Source of the DNA: Algoriphagus marincola DSM 16067
GTDB lineage: Bacteria; Bacteroidota; Bacteroidia; Cytophagales; Cyclobacteriaceae
Reading direction: 5' to 3'
DNA: 53,330 bases
NCBI RefSeq assembly: GCF_000429405.1
Contig: NZ_KE386901.1
Span: 11,001 to 64,330, forward strand
The notes under the pieces were generated by a model that worked only from the letters and a program-made list of their open reading frames with translations, searched no databases and was not told the DNA's origin. The position numbers and the translations under genes were made by a program. Positions 1-9,356 of the stretch are shown here, in pieces; positions within the stretch are counted from its first letter, which is position 1; each line of letters opens with the position of its first letter.

Positions 1-3000
1 ACTGAGGTACCTGCTGGAAGTGTTCCACTGATCTCAATACTCTTCTCAGTTCCATCAAAGACAAAGCTTCCATCTTCAAAGGTAATTCCTGTGATATCGG
101 CCGGTGTGATGGTCAGGTCAGCGGTCAAAACCAAAGTATTGTAATTGGATCCCGTAATAGTCGCAGTGACTTCTTGGGTTCCTACATCCGTTCGACCATT
201 GTTTGTATAAGCCACTGAAGTACCCGTAGGAAGTGTCCCCGTGATAGCCAAAGACTTGGCTGATCCGTCGAAGACAAAGCTTCCGCCTGTAAATGTAATT
301 CCTGTAATTGTAGCTCTTGTGATTGCAAAGTTGGAAGGTATAAAGTTGATGGTATAGTTAGATCCAGCGCTTAAGCTTCCCAACTGTAATGGGTAAGTTC
401 CAACATTCTCTCCGGCTACCCTTGAGAGTGATCCTGTCAGGATACTTTCGTCATCTCCCCCCGCAAAACCAGTAGCTGCAAAGGTGAATACCGGATCTGC
501 CTGTCCAAACACCTTACTTTGGCCAACATTTGCAGTTATTGTTAATACTTTCTCTGCTATTACAAAATTGGCCGAAGTAAAGTTGATGAGGTAATTTGAA
601 CCTGCGGAAAGCGACCCAATAGTAATCGGATAAGAACCCACATTTTCACCTGGAGCTCTACTCAATGCTCCAGAGAATATGGATTGATTGTCTCCATTGC
701 CAAAATTGGATGCAGTAAATAAGAAAACGGGATCCGTTTGTCCAAATTCCTTGGCCTGATCAGGATTGGCCGAAACATTCAACGTTCTTGGAGTAATCTC
801 AAAGTTCGCTCCCGTGAAGTTGATGGTATAATTATCACCTGCGCTTAAGGTTCCCAGATTGATGGCATAGGCACCTACATTCTCTCCGGCAATTCTTGCC
901 AAAGCTCCTGTCAGAATACCTTCATCATCACCATTTTCAAAGCCATTTGCCTGATAGGTAAAGACTGGGTCAGCTTCTCCGTAGATTTTGTCCTGACCAG
1001 GATCGACCGTGATATCCAAAGTTTTCTCTGTAATCGTAAAGTCCGCTCCGATAAAGTTGATCGTGTAGTTAGAACCAGCATCCAAGCTACCAAGATTGAT
1101 GGGATAGGTGCCGACATTTTCTCCGGCAGTTCTTGCCAAAGCTCCAGTAAGGATACTTTCATCGTCTCCGTTTTCAAAACCACTCGCCTGATAGGTGTAC
1201 ATTGGATCAGCTTCACCATAGATTTTCCTCTGATCGGCATCAACCGTGATAGTCAAAGTCTTCTCGGCAATCGTAAAATCCGCTCCGGTGAAGTCGATCG
1301 TGTAGTTATCTCCTGCGCTTAGATCACCTTGTAGGATTGAATAGATTCCAATGTCCTCTCCAGGGGATCGAGTTAAGGCACCAGTTAGGATTGTTTCGTC
1401 TTCAGCGCCAATAAACCCGGATGCAGTATAACTAAACACTGGATCAGGGGATCCAAACACCTTACTTTGATTCGGATTTGCGGTAATTGAGAGTGTTGCT
1501 TGAGTAATATCTGCTTCTAAACCAGCAGGTTGTATAATTTCATAATTATCCTTATCCGTACCATCCAAAGAGAGCCCCGTAACAGTTACTGGAATTGCCA
1601 TACCTACATTGGACTGTGTGAAATTGGCTACAGATGTACCGATCACCGATACGTCATCAGAACCAATTCCAGTAACAGAAGGAGTTCCAGATAGAGAAGC
1701 TAGGGTCGTACCATCATAAACCTTATTGTTTGCTGTTAAGCCAGTGACTGAAAGTGAAGCAGCAGAAATAGTAGCTGTGGAAGTAGGCGAACCGGAATAA
1801 TCAATTTCATATGATGATGCATTTGCACCTCCCAAGTTGACAGAAGTGATTCTGACCTCTTTTCCAACGCCAACGTTTTTATCCACAAATTCAGTTGTTA
1901 TATCATTTATAAAGACATTAGTCGCCGATGCATCAATACCAACCAAATTCAAACTGGCTATGATAAATGATGCAGACCTTGTGCCATCATAAACTTTATC
2001 AATGGCACTAAATGATCCAGTTATCTGAAGGATGCCTTTTTTGATTTCAAAATCAGCTGGAACAAAATTGATGGTATAATTCGGTCCGGAATCAAGTGTA
2101 CCCTGATTAATGGCATAAGTACCCACTGTTTCTCCTCCATCTCGTGAAAGTGCTCCAGTAAAAATTGTCTCATCATCTGTACCTTCATATCCAGAAGCAG
2201 TGAAAGTAAATACAGGATCTGCTGTTCCGAGAAGCTTGGATTGTCCCGGATCAGCGGTGACTGTCAACACTTTTGGTACAACAACAATTGTCACATTGAT
2301 GGTCACTTCAGATGTGTTTCCTGCAGCATCTTCAACAATATATTGGATTGAATTAACACCTTCATCATTTCTATCAAAAACGGATTGACTAAAGGTCTGG
2401 GATTGTATTCCACAATTATCCGTAGATCCATCATCTACCATGCTAGGCAAAAGCTCCACTGTGCCGAAGGCATCCACATTCAAGGAGATTGCTGATTTTG
2501 CACTGATGATCGGGTCTTGAGTATCCTCGATCACTATATTTTGGTTTTGGAAAGAAATATTTCCATTACCATCGTCATATGCCCAAGTGATCACAGTGGT
2601 GCCTTGGGTGGTAATCGGCAGGGTTGCATTGCTCGTAATTGTAAGCGGACCTCCGCAATTATCTGTACCGGTAGGAGGAGTTAAGGAAGTCACTTCACAC
2701 TGCGCAGTAATTGTTGGCAAGCCTATTACATCTGGAGTTGGTGGAGTCGTATCGTCAATAATTACATTTTGATTCTGGAAAGTAATATTTCCATTGCCAT
2801 CGTCATAGGACCAAGTTATTACCGTGGTACCTTGAGTTGTAATTGGAAGAGTCGCATTATTTGTAACCGTGACCGTTCCTCCGCAATTATCGGTAGCGGT
2901 AGGAGGAATCAAGGATGTCACTTGGCATTGGGCTGTAATATTTGGCAAGCTCAATACATCAGGTAATGGCGGAGTTGTATCGTCAATAATTACATTCTGA

Positions 3001-6000
3001 TTCTGGGTAGAAGTATTTCCATTCCCATCATCATAAGTCCAAGTCACCACTGTGGTACCTTGAGTAGTAATCGGCAAGGTTACATTGTTAGTAACTGTCA
3101 CTGTTGCACTCAGATTATCTGTGGCTGTAGGAGGTATCAGGCTTGTCACAGCGCACTGTTCATTGATGTCTAGCAAATCGCTTAAATCAGGAACTGGCGG
3201 AGTTTGGTCCAAGGTAGCCGAATTATCGGTAGCGGTGGCTCCCGTATTTCCTGAACCATCTCTTAGAACAAGTGAAACTGTGAGTACTCCATCAGTCAAA
3301 GAAGAAACATCAACTGACACAGCCTGAGAAGAGGTTCCAATAGATTCCCTTCCAGATATCGTAGCAATATTACCGTCTCCTGAACTGGAAATAGAATACA
3401 CCGCAGTAGTTCCTATTTCAGCACTTGACACAGTAAAAGAAGTGTTGGTCGCCTCTGATGCACTAATGATTAAATCATCCCAGGAGACTGTGTATCCTGA
3501 AGGTGGAAAATCATCATTGGTGATGGTACCTGTTCCAATACCATCCGATATTACTACTCGAAAACCGGTCGGGTTAGAAAGACTTAGCGTAAGGGTTTCG
3601 TCTGGCTCCACTATTAGATCACCTGAAACAGGGACATCTATCGTCTTACTGGTTTCTCCTACCGCAAAACTAAGTGTTCCACTTACTGCCGTGTAGTCCG
3701 ATCCAGCAACCGCAGTTCCATCTGCAGTGGCAAAATCGACAGTTGCTCCTCCTATTGGCGCTGCGTGGCTTAAAGAGACTGTAAAGGTAAGTGAAGTAAA
3801 ACCAGCATCTCCTTCAGCAACTGAAGGATCGTTTATTGAAATTGAAATATCATCATCACTCAAAATGGTTAAGGTTGCTCCATCTGTGATATCAATATTA
3901 CTGGACGCAACAACTGCCGGAACCAGATTACTCATCGAAATGAGAACAGTCTCATTGGGCTCAGGGGTAGCATCAGCTGTAGGTGTGATAGTAAATGTTT
4001 CCTGCTCTCCGGCAGTTCCAGCAAATGACAAGGTCTGATTAACTATCGCCGTGAAGTCATTATCTGCTACGGTTGCAGTGCCATCAACGGTACTTACATC
4101 CACGTCAAAACCTCCGTCTACTGCATTATCTAAGGTTACTGTGACGGTAATTGGTCCATCATCCTCGTTTCCAAACACATCAGCTATGGTTACTATGGCT
4201 TGATCATCATTTGTGATGGTACCTGTTCCGGTACCATCAGCTATTGCTATTCCGATACCGGTCGGGTTAGAAAGAGTAAGCGTAAGGGTCTCATCTAGCT
4301 CCACTGTTTGATCACCTGAAACAGGGACATCTATCGTCTTACTAGTTTCCCCTACTGCAAAACTAAGCGTTCCACTTACCGCGGTATAGTCGGATCCTGC
4401 CACCGCTGTTCCATCTGAGCTGGCATAATCCACTGTTACTCCTCCTACTGGTGCTGCCTCGCTTAAAGAGACAGTAAATGTAAGCGTTGTCGTCCCAGAA
4501 TTACCCTCATTGACGGAAGGATCATTGATCGATATTTCAGTAGCTACATCCTCATCTTTGATAGTTATTGTTACCTGATCGGGAGTCCCTTTTATTGCAT
4601 TTGTAGGTGTACCCATACTGATGATGATGGTCTCATCGCCCTCTACGATACCATCAAATTGTGAGGTGACACGGATACTGTCTCGAATTTCGCCAGGTGA
4701 AAGAGTAATGGATGTTCCTGTCACCGAATAATCAGTTCCACCTCCTGTTGCAGTACCTGAAAAGGACAAAGGAACCGTAACTGCCACCCCAGCAACTGCA
4801 TTTAGGTTGGCTCTGACATAAGCTTGACCACCACTCTCATCAGTAATGGGGTTATATATATCCAATACCTCCAAAGAAACAGTCGGTAGCGGATCATCAT
4901 CTATAATGGTATACGTTACCTGTTGGGTTCCACTTTCCGTTCCATTCGAGACACTTGCTATATCAATGATTACCGTTTCATTGCCCTCAAAGAGTATGTC
5001 TGGCAAATTGGTAATATTGATGCTTCCGGAAGTATTTTCAGATGGGATTGTAATACTTGAACCTGATAAGGAATAGTCTATATTAGATCCTGTTGCCGTT
5101 CCAGAAAAGGCTAAGTTTACTATAGTATTTACCCCATAGATATTGGATAGACTGGCTGTCACCACATTGGGGGTCGATATAGATTCTGATCTTGAGGCAG
5201 GGTTTACTGCAAGGGTAACAGTAGGTACAGGGAGTACATTTAAGGTTGCGATATAATTACCCGAACTATTTTCTGTCCCATCGTTTACTTCAAATTGGAA
5301 AGAGGTATTGGTTGATGAGCCATTTTGCACATACTTAAGTCTACCGGCATCCAGATCAGCCTTAGACACTGTACCTGAAACACTTAATGCTTCCCCTCCA
5401 TCAAATACATTATTACCATTCAAATCGACAAAAAGCGTTCCCGCTCCAGTTAATGATTCAATCAGCAAATTATTCAATGCATCTCCATCACCATCACTAT
5501 AACCGAAATCTGAAGTTGAAAATGTATAGACTAGGTTTTCGAATGGACCATTTGATGCAGTAAATGAAGATGCAGTGGGAGCAGTGTTTGAGGAAACTGC
5601 AGCACTAAAAACAAATGAATCAAAAATGGCATCAAAACCAAATGGGCTGCCTTGATCCGTCAAAACAACAGATGTCACATTATCAAAACTCGAATTCAAA
5701 TTTGTAGTTACACCATTGTTAAAAGTTAAAGGACCGATAGTTTGAGAACCAGTTGAACTTCCGCCATTAAAACCCTCTATTTTTACGCCTAAATTAGAAC
5801 CAAAAGCACCTTGAGCCCAAAAAGAGTCAAACTGAAATGCAGAATTATCTGTTTTTGAAATTGTAATGGTTTGTCCTGCCGTAAATTCTGTAATAATCCC
5901 ACCTGTACCGCCTTCTCCATCATTAGCATCATACGAAATATCCTGGGATCCGGCATTAGGGTTGGAAGTTGTAAAAACGAACTTAAAACCATTAATCCCT

Positions 6001-6137
6001 GCAGCGAGGCTTGCTGTAATATCTTGTTGCTCACTATACCCCTGATCATCAAATGTCACAGTCGTTTGTCCCTGTACTTGAAAAAACAAGAAAAAGGAGA
6101 AGATGGTCAAGCTCAAAAATTTTTGATTCAGTATCAT
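1..6137 (-). CDS. Giant secreted modular adhesin, 5' part (runs off the left edge)
   Basis: One open reading frame runs from an ATG at 6137 to base 1 without a stop, so at least 2,045 residues are present and the C-terminus lies outside the window. The start is followed by a clear signal peptide (hydrophobic core SLTIFSFFLFFQ, cleavage near VQGQ). Modules in order: an N-terminal beta-rich domain (about residues 25-180), a cadherin/VCBS-like segment (about 200-310), a run of Calx-beta-type repeats with Asp/Glu-rich calcium-binding turns and NDD endings (about 310-900), three HYR-like repeats around ITAQCQVTSLIPP (about 970-1230), then alternating YDG (KVYDGT) and MBG_2 (ADPVFTYxASGF) repeats to the edge. 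Such proteins are exported to the surface or medium, in Bacteroidota often by the type IX system; the sorting domain would be C-terminal and cannot be seen. Function is inferred as adhesion or biofilm matrix. Confidence 0.85.
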   Translation of the reverse strand, partial: MILNQKFLSLTIFSFFLFFQVQGQTTVTFDDQGYSEQQDITASLAAGINGFKFVFTTSNPNAGSQDISYDANDGEGGTGGIITEFTAGQTITISKTDNSAFQFDSFWAQGAFGSNLGVKIEGFNGGSSTGSQTIGPLTFNNGVTTNLNSSFDNVTSVVLTDQGSPFGFDAIFDSFVFSAAVSSNTAPTASSFTASNGPFENLVYTFSTSDFGYSDGDGDALNNLLIESLTGAGTLFVDLNGNNVFDGGEALSVSGTVSKADLDAGRLKYVQNGSSTNTSFQFEVNDGTENSSGNYIATLNVLPVPTVTLAVNPASRSESISTPNVVTASLSNIYGVNTIVNLAFSGTATGSNIDYSLSGSSITIPSENTSGSINITNLPDILFEGNETVIIDIASVSNGTESGTQQVTYTIIDDDPLPTVSLEVLDIYNPITDESGGQAYVRANLNAVAGVAVTVPLSFSGTATGGGTDYSVTGTSITLSPGEIRDSIRVTSQFDGIVEGDETIIISMGTPTNAIKGTPDQVTITIKDEDVATEISINDPSVNEGNSGTTTLTFTVSLSEAAPVGGVTVDYASSDGTAVAGSDYTAVSGTLSFAVGETSKTIDVPVSGDQTVELDETLTLTLSNPTGIGIAIADGTGTGTITNDDQAIVTIADVFGNEDDGPITVTVTLDNAVDGGFDVDVSTVDGTATVADNDFTAIVNQTLSFAGTAGEQETFTITPTADATPEPNETVLISMSNLVPAVVASSNIDITDGATLTILSDDDISISINDPSVAEGDAGFTSLTFTVSLSHAAPIGGATVDFATADGTAVAGSDYTAVSGTLSFAVGETSKTIDVPVSGDLIVEPDETLTLSLSNPTGFRVVISDGIGTGTITNDDFPPSGYTVSWDDLIISASEATNTSFTVSSAEIGTTAVYSISSSGDGNIATISGRESIGTSSQAVSVDVSSLTDGVLTVSLVLRDGSGNTGATATDNSATLDQTPPVPDLSDLLDINEQCAVTSLIPPTATDNLSATVTVTNNVTLPITTQGTTVVTWTYDDGNGNTSTQNQNVIIDDTTPPLPDVLSLPNITAQCQVTSLIPPTATDNCGGTVTVTNNATLPITTQGTTVITWSYDDGNGNITFQNQNVIIDDTTPPTPDVIGLPTITAQCEVTSLTPPTGTDNCGGPLTITSNATLPITTQGTTVITWAYDDGNGNISFQNQNIVIEDTQDPIISAKSAISLNVDAFGTVELLPSMVDDGSTDNCGIQSQTFSQSVFDRNDEGVNSIQYIVEDAAGNTSEVTINVTIVVVPKVLTVTADPGQSKLLGTADPVFTFTASGYEGTDDETIFTGALSRDGGETVGTYAINQGTLDSGPNYTINFVPADFEIKKGILQITGSFSAIDKVYDGTRSASFIIASLNLVGIDASATNVFINDITTEFVDKNVGVGKEVRITSVNLGGANASSYEIDYSGSPTSTATISAASLSVTGLTANNKVYDGTTLASLSGTPSVTGIGSDDVSVIGTSVANFTQSNVGMAIPVTVTGLSLDGTDKDNYEIIQPAGLEADITQATLSITANPNQSKVFGSPDPVFSYTASGFIGAEDETILTGALTRSPGEDIGIYSILQGDLSAGDNYTIDFTGADFTIAEKTLTITVDADQRKIYGEADPMYTYQASGFENGDDESILTGALARTAGENVGTYPINLGSLDAGSNYTINFIGADFTITEKTLDITVDPGQDKIYGEADPVFTYQANGFENGDDEGILTGALARIAGENVGAYAINLGTLSAGDNYTINFTGANFEITPRTLNVSANPDQAKEFGQTDPVFLFTASNFGNGDNQSIFSGALSRAPGENVGSYPITIGSLSAGSNYLINFTSANFVIAEKVLTITANVGQSKVFGQADPVFTFAATGFAGGDDESILTGSLSRVAGENVGTYPLQLGSLSAGSNYTINFIPSNFAITRATITGITFTGGSFVFDGSAKSLAITGTLPTGTSVAYTNNGRTDVGTQEVTATITGSNYNTLVLTADLTITPADITGITFEDGSFVFDGTEKSIEISGTLPAGTS
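300..1505 (-). repeat. Five tandem MBG_2 repeats inside the adhesin gene
   Basis: Five consecutive copies of a roughly 240-bp unit encode the pattern ADPVFTY-ASGF-G-DESILTGAL-R--GE--GTY-I--G-L--G-NYTI-F--A-F-I. A sixth copy stands apart near 2040-2275, separated by YDG-type modules. Copies differ at many silent and some coding positions, so they are old rather than recent duplications. Confidence 0.75.
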
Positions 6138-6260
6138 AGTCTTAATTTTTCTAATGTCTAGGTCAACCCTTAGCCTTTAAAAATCTGCTGCTAAAAGTAG
6201 ATCGGTTTAATATTTTAACTTATTGCTCTATTTTCATTTTCTGTCAACTAAACAGAAATT

Positions 6261-7424
6261 CTAAATACACATATAGGGGTTTTTCCATCCGGATGGAGTT
6301 GCCTCTCTTATATCTTTGAAAATACTTTCATTGTATAGCAAGCCTTTTCCACTTTCTACTACCAATCTATCGATGGATGTATTTGATGTTTTGACCTTTA
6401 GGACATCTATTTCCGGAATTGAAAAACCAGATTCTGGGTAAAAATTCCGTTCACCCCTAGGGCCTCTTACTTTCTCAGTCTTTAATAATGATTTAACTTT
6501 AATAAAGTCTTTTTTCTGCAGAAAAGAAAATAATTCTTTGAAAACTAAGCCTCCTTCATAGCCGAGAAGTGCATACATATTGGTGTCCTGTCCGGCAATC
6601 GCTCGGAACTTTTGTACAAACCGCTTATTCTCTTTACTCTCATTTCTTGGGTCATAGGTGGAAGCGGTAAACAGTTCCAGTCCTAAATGCCTCACATCGC
6701 TCAGCCACTCATCATAGACCATATTTTCGTTTACTATCAGCGGTATTTCTTTATTTAACCCAGCTTGATGCCAGTCATTTAAAAATTGGAGTCCGCTTGG
6801 CCCACTGAATAATGCATGCACCACACTTGGGTTCCCGGTTTTCATCTCGGCTATGGCTGGAGCCGGAAGAACTAGATGGGGATTCATTTTTGTTGAATCG
6901 ATCACTTTAAGCAAAATATTTCCCCCTGAACCCATCGAAACACCTTGATTGAAGGAAGAGTGTAAATGATAGCCCGCTTCATACATGGGCATGATCATCC
7001 CGATAGGTGAACCAAATTGTTTGGAAGCCCATTTACCCAATGCAAATTCAGACTGCCATAGTTGATTGGATGAAAAAAACGCATGATCACCCAAATAATC
7101 AAAATGCGGAATGTTTTCTCCCATATCAAAGAAAAAACCCAATTTATTATAGCTCTCAAGTAAAGGCAAGATTTCCGGCAATGCAGCATAACTGATTAAA
7201 CCTGAAATCATATCCACTTTATCGATATGAATCAGTTTTTTTATACCTTCTGCACACTTGGTTCCTGAGCCTGACTCCGTGAAATATGGGATGAATTGGA
7301 TGTCATTTTGTCGGAATGGATCTCTGTCGAACCCAAGAAAAAAACCAGTCAATAGGTGTTCAGCATAGTAGGGATATAGTGAGGAATATGGTTGTAGAAA
7401 CCCAATCTTGATAGGTGAAGTCAT
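6261..7424 (-). CDS. Type-1 periplasmic-binding-protein-fold (LivJ-like) protein without signal peptide
   Basis: The sequence has the look of an ABC amino-acid-type substrate-binding protein: a first strand KIGFLQPYSSLYP, a GLISYAALPEILPLLE motif where these proteins hold a ligand loop, and a second lobe with ALLGYEGGLVFKEL, over a usual length of about 390 residues. A longer frame opens at 7472, but that ATG lies inside a 14-bp perfect hairpin that terminates the upstream gene, so the ATG at 7424 (MTSPIKIGF) is chosen, giving 387 aa. No signal peptide or lipobox is present with either start, which is unusual for the family and suggests a cytoplasmic sensor role or export by another route. 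No permease or ATPase gene is nearby. The neighbour upstream is a tail-collar protein and the neighbour downstream the giant adhesin. The ligand cannot be predicted. Confidence 0.7.
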   Translation of the reverse strand: MTSPIKIGFLQPYSSLYPYYAEHLLTGFFLGFDRDPFRQNDIQFIPYFTESGSGTKCAEGIKKLIHIDKVDMISGLISYAALPEILPLLESYNKLGFFFDMGENIPHFDYLGDHAFFSSNQLWQSEFALGKWASKQFGSPIGMIMPMYEAGYHLHSSFNQGVSMGSGGNILLKVIDSTKMNPHLVLPAPAIAEMKTGNPSVVHALFSGPSGLQFLNDWHQAGLNKEIPLIVNENMVYDEWLSDVRHLGLELFTASTYDPRNESKENKRFVQKFRAIAGQDTNMYALLGYEGGLVFKELFSFLQKKDFIKVKSLLKTEKVRGPRGERNFYPESGFSIPEIDVLKVKTSNTSIDRLVVESGKGLLYNESIFKDIREATPSGWKNPYMCI

Positions 7425-7441
7425 CGTACTTTTTTGTTCAA

Positions 7442-7474
7442 AAATGGGTTTTAGAAAGAATCTAAAACCCATTT
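7442..7474 (-). terminator. Rho-independent terminator after the tail-collar gene
   Basis: A perfect 14-bp stem (7442-7455 with 7461-7474) closes a 5-base loop and on the minus strand is followed by a short T run. It begins 14 bases after the stop of the collar gene and overlaps the longest possible start of the next frame, which is the reason for trimming that start to 7424. Confidence 0.8.
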
Positions 7475-7487
7475 AACCCTGTTCATA

Positions 7488-8084
7488 TTAGCTTCGAGAA
7501 GGGAAAATACCCTGCATGCAGAAAATAAACTGAATCACACCAATAGGCTGAACGATGCTAAATGGCTGACTTCCTCCGGCATTTCCAGTTGTTCCAGTCC
7601 CTGAAACGGACCCTCCTGCAATTGGAACATTGGTGGCAGAATTATTATCTGTGTACACTTGAGCCACACCTGCAGGAACAGGACCATTGGCAGGAGTTAC
7701 AGCTTTTGCAAAATATTTCCCATTAGGATCATTGGAATTGCCATCAACATTTTTGCCCTCTATAGTGACTTGCAAGGCCGAAGCTTGAAAATTATGATTA
7801 TGAACTGGCATTTCAAGTTGAGTTAGCGTGGCTGTTTCCGAACCTTGCTTGGCTCCCTGCTGATGAAAAGAAGTTCCCGGGCTTTGACCTGCACCCACGG
7901 GAGCTCTACCTCTAAGATCTGGTAAGGCAAAAGTAGTTCTTCCGTCACCTCCATAGATTGTTCCTATGAGTGAAAAAACTGCTGTAAATTGTGAGATCGC
8001 GATTAATTGTCCCTGACAAAGCGACCAACCTCTTGGAGCCCATGTAGGCCCCCAACCCATGATGGTTGATAGGTAAGAATCCAT
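7488..8084 (-). CDS. Phage tail-collar domain protein (microcystin-dependent-protein type)
   Basis: A 198-aa protein with the Collar (PF07484) signature: N-terminal LSTIMGWGPTWAPRGWSLCQG, IYGGDGRTTFALPDLRGRAPVG, and the C-terminal QPFSIVQPIGVIQFIFC. The middle (about 95-165) is a Gly/Asn/Ser-rich loop region. Proteins of this family are small fibre or collar proteins of phage tails and are frequent in Bacteroidota genomes as stand-alone genes. It sits 4.5 kb downstream of the eCIS operon, separated by a regulator pair, and has its own promoter candidate and terminator. It could be a receptor-binding part of the injection system or an unrelated secreted protein; the sequence does not decide. 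Confidence 0.85.
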   Translation of the reverse strand: MDSYLSTIMGWGPTWAPRGWSLCQGQLIAISQFTAVFSLIGTIYGGDGRTTFALPDLRGRAPVGAGQSPGTSFHQQGAKQGSETATLTQLEMPVHNHNFQASALQVTIEGKNVDGNSNDPNGKYFAKAVTPANGPVPAGVAQVYTDNNSATNVPIAGGSVSGTGTTGNAGGSQPFSIVQPIGVIQFIFCMQGIFPSRS

Positions 8085-8185
8085 AATAAAATGTAGTTAG
8101 ATGTTAATAAAAAGAATTATTTATAAATATCTATGATATAAATAAGCGAACCTATACGTATTTATACTTATTTACATTTTATTAT

Positions 8186-8216
8186 AAAAAATATTTGTAA
8201 TTAATTGATTTTCAAT
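8186..8216 (-). promoter_or_regulatory. Candidate Bacteroidota promoter for the tail-collar gene
   Basis: On the minus strand an ATTG (-33 box, consensus TTTG) is followed after exactly 19 bases by TATTTTTT (-7 box, consensus TAnnTTTG). The -7 box lies about 100 bases upstream of the collar start at 8084. The region is very AT-rich, so chance matches are possible. Confidence 0.3.
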
Positions 8217-8519
8217 TGTTTGAACCCATACTTTTTTTTAAATTAATATTTTATCTGATGAATTATTTTTTAGTATTTTGAATTCTATTTATTTCAAAAA
8301 CATATTTATGTATTTATTATTCATTATAAATTGAATGAAAAATAATTTATATACAAAATATCTTTCATAATCACCGTTTACCAAATACATAAAACAACGC
8401 TTAAAGTTTTTAAATGGCAGTTTTTATTAAAAGATCATGATTTTCATTTATCGATTTAATGTTATCAAAAATCAACTTGAGAAGAGGTGGCCGCCATTCC
8501 AACTGCCAAACTCAAAAAT

Positions 8520-8910
8520 CTGAATTCAAAAATAAAATCATCTAAATGGCATCAGCCAGCCGAGCCGGCAGAAGCCCAGACGTAATTGAGGGCAATGAGA
8601 TCATCCTTTGCCAAGGCATTAGAGCAAACTTGGGTTTCAGCAATCCGGTTTAGTTACTATATAAGCTTCCAAAACTATATACCTCACTTATACCCTAATC
8701 GAAAATTCAGCTTGCTCTACCCCTTTCGTACTCAAGGACTCGATATCCGATATTCAATTGAGGTATAGAAAAGAAGGTTTTTGAGCTCCAGCTTTTATTG
8801 GTCTCCTTAGTTAGCTTATAAAGCATAGAGGCCTGTGCTCCAGCTTATAATTCTAGCTTTTCCAGTTGTTGAGCATCTTCTTTTGACAGATTTTCGATAG
8901 AAAAGGGCTT
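8520..8910 (-). pseudogene. Decayed copy of the 3' end of a DUF4157 effector gene
   Basis: This stretch is similar along its length to the 3' end of the DUF4157 effector gene near 12650-13020. The plainest block is AAGGTTTTTGAGCTCCAGC at 8773-8791, which recurs at 12901-12919 and is followed in both places by matching words (AAAGCATAGA, TTTTCCAGTTGT, GCATCTTCTTTTG). Nearer the 3' end, TTGGGTTTC and AAGGCAT words also line up in order. The frame is broken by several indels and no long reading frame survives. It is therefore a relic of a second, related effector or of a partial duplication of the same gene, now separated from the intact gene by the two-component regulators. Confidence 0.7.
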
Positions 8911-8962
8911 TTATCAATCAAAAAGAGAAAAAACAAAAAAAGACTCTACTTTTTGGCAAAAA

Positions 8963-8995
8963 AAAGCCTTGAAAATCAGTGATTTACAAGGCTTT
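8963..8995 (-). terminator. Strong rho-independent terminator
   Basis: A perfect 9-bp outer stem (AAAGCCTTG with CAAGGCTTT) encloses a second nested 6-bp palindrome (AAATCA/TGATTT) and on the minus strand is followed by a run of T. It lies 25 bases past the tRNA 3' fragment, as expected of a tRNA transcript terminator, and could also end read-through from the response-regulator operon. Confidence 0.75.
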
Positions 8996-9020
8996 GATTT
9001 CTTTTAAAATCCTATTTTGT

Positions 9021-9046
9021 CGGGGTGACAGGATTTGAACCAAATC
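9021..9046 (-). other. 3' end of a tRNA gene (possible integration-site scar)
   Basis: On the minus strand the sequence GGTTCAAATCC followed by TGTCACCCCGA reads as the T-loop and 3' acceptor strand of a tRNA. No D-arm, anticodon arm or matching 5' acceptor strand (CGGGGTG) is found in the right place upstream, so only about the last 25 bases are present. The T-stem upstream of the loop pairs poorly. Elements inserted by tyrosine recombinases leave exactly such duplicated tRNA ends; a decayed tRNA is the alternative. No integrase gene and no second copy of the fragment are visible in the window. Confidence 0.55.
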
Positions 9047-9356
9047 ACAAAAACCACTGATTTCCAGTACTTTACAACTGACTAGACTTTTAAACTCACC
9101 CAATTACTCACCAGTATAAATAATTTCATAACTTATTGAATAACAGATAAATATAATTATTTCAAATCGATATACAAAAAAACTGAAAAACCTTTGATTA
9201 AGACCAGTATAAATGAAGACCTAAAATTTCTTTTGATTCAGAAACATCCAAAGTGAAAAAAGTGATTTGATCAAAAAGTAAAATCAAATTATCAATATTG
9301 AAGTAAAGTTCTACTTTCACTTTTTTAAGTAGGGTTCAAGCCAATTTTTCAACTAC

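Noticed and set aside
2200..6161. Many plus-strand open frames of 60-120 codons over the adhesin gene
   Set aside because: They lie antisense to one continuous minus-strand frame with signal peptide and clear domains and have no recognisable content.
8586..8768. 60-codon plus-strand frame in the gap after the collar gene
   Set aside because: It is antisense to the decayed effector relic and has no start signal or family resemblance.
9311..9345. Hairpin CTACTT/AAGTAG after the response regulator as a terminator
   Set aside because: The stem is only six base pairs, AT-rich and lacks a T run on the minus strand.
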